Part shown: positions 30,358-31,148 of the stretch, one piece after another
Layout: each line of letters begins with the position of its first letter
How positions within the stretch are numbered: position 1 is the first letter of the stretch
Source: Gnetum montanum
Taxonomy: Eukaryota; Streptophyta; Gnetopsida; Gnetales; Gnetaceae
Reading direction: 5' to 3'
DNA length: 31,148 nt
Assembly (NCBI GenBank): GCA_015680685.1
Contig: MNCI01004607.1
Span: forward strand, 226,622 to 257,769
Made by a program: the position numbers and the translations under genes
Notes under the pieces: model-generated
Seen by the model: only the letters and a program-made list of their open reading frames with translations
The model's database searches: none
Told to the model about the DNA's origin: nothing

Positions 30358-31148
30358 GTGTCACAACGAGATGACCCCTCACCTACCCAAAGCCCAATAG
30401 TGGACAACATCTCGATCCCTTCTCCTCCAAGGGTTAACCCCACTAGCAACCTAGCTAGGCCCACCAAATGGAAATGTAAGCACCTCACAACTCCCATGAT
30501 TGAAGCAAAGGCCACAACTAGCAAACAACAACTGAACACTGGGGCCCCTACCCCCAAGCAAACCAAACCTAAGTCCCCCTCCCGAGAGGTCTATCTCTCA
30601 AGCTTCATGGAGGAAGTTAAAACCAACACAATAGCTAATGACAAGGACTTCATAGCTGCACTAATCCAAGTAAAACAAGCACTAAAACAGAAGAACACAA
30701 CGATGAGTTTGTACGATCTGGTCATGACTTCAACCACTCACTACGAAGCCTTGGCTCAAACGTTAGCATCCATTCCTATTACAGAGGACATCCCTGCAAA
30801 TGAAGAATCCATCTGTGCAACGATTTCTCAACAGACACAACAAGGATTAGGTTCAACAACCTTAGCCTTTTGTGATGATGCAGTTAAAGTCAACCCCAAA
30901 CGAGGGGAAGTCACTACAGCTCCACTATCCATTAGCATTCGTGTTGGGTAGTGCATCATCCGCAAAGTGCATGTTGACGATGGTGCAGCAATGAATGTAG
31001 TCCTGTACTCCGTCATCGACAAGCTAGGCCTGGCAAATGAAATCAGGCCAACCAAAACCACATGTCTAAAATCCTTCAATGGATCACATGTCACGGTCAA
31101 GGGTACAATAAACTTAGCCTTTGTAGTGGGAGAGCAATTCCCCACTAG
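30358..31148 (+). pseudogene. pro: E5 gag-protease linker and start of aspartic protease, cut by window end
   Basis: The frame continues from gag. The linker (FIAALIQVKQALKQK, SLYDLVMTSTTHYEALAQTL) resembles the Ser/Leu-rich segment before the protease of Ogre/Tat elements. After a TAG at 30949-30951 the protease reads IIRKVHVDDGAAMNVVLYSV with the catalytic D-D-G at 30976-30984, followed by DKLGL and SFNGSHVTVKGTINLAFVVG. The active-site triplet is DDG rather than the usual D(S/T)G, a variant also seen in Tat-type elements. The C-terminal part is beyond the window. Confidence 0.78.

Larger units (their letters stand above)
27787..31148 (+). mobile_element. E5: Tat/Ogre-like Ty3/gypsy element, internal part to window end
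   Basis: After the LTR come a PBS, a short leader, gag and the beginning of protease; RT and the rest lie beyond 31148. The gag core, the TPLPM-type segment and the protease with flanking GSHVTVKGTINL resemble the Tat/Ogre lineage, different from the E1/E2 family. Only about seven stops and one or two frameshifts occur in 3 kb, so it is better preserved than E1-E4. The LTR plus this part (25772-31148) is 5.4 kb of a probably much longer element. Confidence 0.8.

Noticed and set aside
1-31148. CRISPR arrays, bacterial operons, rRNA or tRNA genes
   Set aside because: The tandem repeats (34 bp, 20 bp, 30 bp) are directly adjacent without spacers, and no tRNA cloverleaf or rRNA signature was seen. 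The only tRNA-like sequences are primer binding sites.

Overview
The window is plant nuclear DNA made almost entirely of degraded, nested Ty3/gypsy LTR retrotransposons. I found no convincing host gene, rRNA, tRNA or CRISPR. Evidence for a plant: gypsy pol of the non-chromovirus Ogre/Tat/Athila type, a tRNA-Asp-like primer binding site, a 'plant transposon protein' ORF and telo-box motifs. Many stacked, decayed insertions suggest a large TE-rich seed-plant genome. The species cannot be read from this sequence.

Layout. E1 (1-7751, + strand, 5' end outside the window) is an Athila-like element with gag, protease, RT, RNase H and integrase, then a spacer, polypurine tract and 3' LTR. E3 (- strand) is the oldest layer and is scattered through the window: 3' LTR remnant 7752-8038, 3' internal part 8039-8708 and 17186-19515, spacer and integrase tail 21038-22885. 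E1 inserted into the 3' LTR of E3. E2 (8709-17185, - strand, complete with two LTRs, PBS and PPT) inserted into the 3' ORF of E3. A solo LTR (19516-20356, perfect CTAGG duplication) lies upstream of that ORF. At 20362-21037 there is an unrelated segment with a 127-bp inverted repeat and two single Ns that looks like an assembly problem. At about 22885 E3 meets, in inverted orientation, an RT/RNase H/integrase fragment E4 (+ strand, to about 25771), itself split by another related LTR (23576-24487). E5 (25772 to the window end, + strand) is a Tat/Ogre-like element with a 2-kb LTR, PBS, gag and the start of protease.

How the parts relate. E1, E2, E3, E4 and the solo LTRs belong to one family or close relatives: LTRs run TGATGA...TCATCA, U3 is very short, and the internal parts align. 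E1 keeps pol but has lost nearly all of a 3' ORF. E2 keeps gag and a 931-codon 3' ORF but has lost all of pol. All coding regions carry stops, and E1 pol also has frameshifts and catalytic substitutions, so nothing here is expected to be active. Mutations are mostly transitions, many at CpG, as expected for long-methylated plant TEs.

Most noteworthy: the pol-less E2 with its frameshift-free 3' ORF (plant-transposon domain plus coiled coil), the exchangeable repeat modules in the short U3 of this LTR family, repeated PPT-like motifs inside the elements, telo-boxes in the E5 LTR promoter, and the suspect N-bounded inverted repeat. All comparisons were made by eye.
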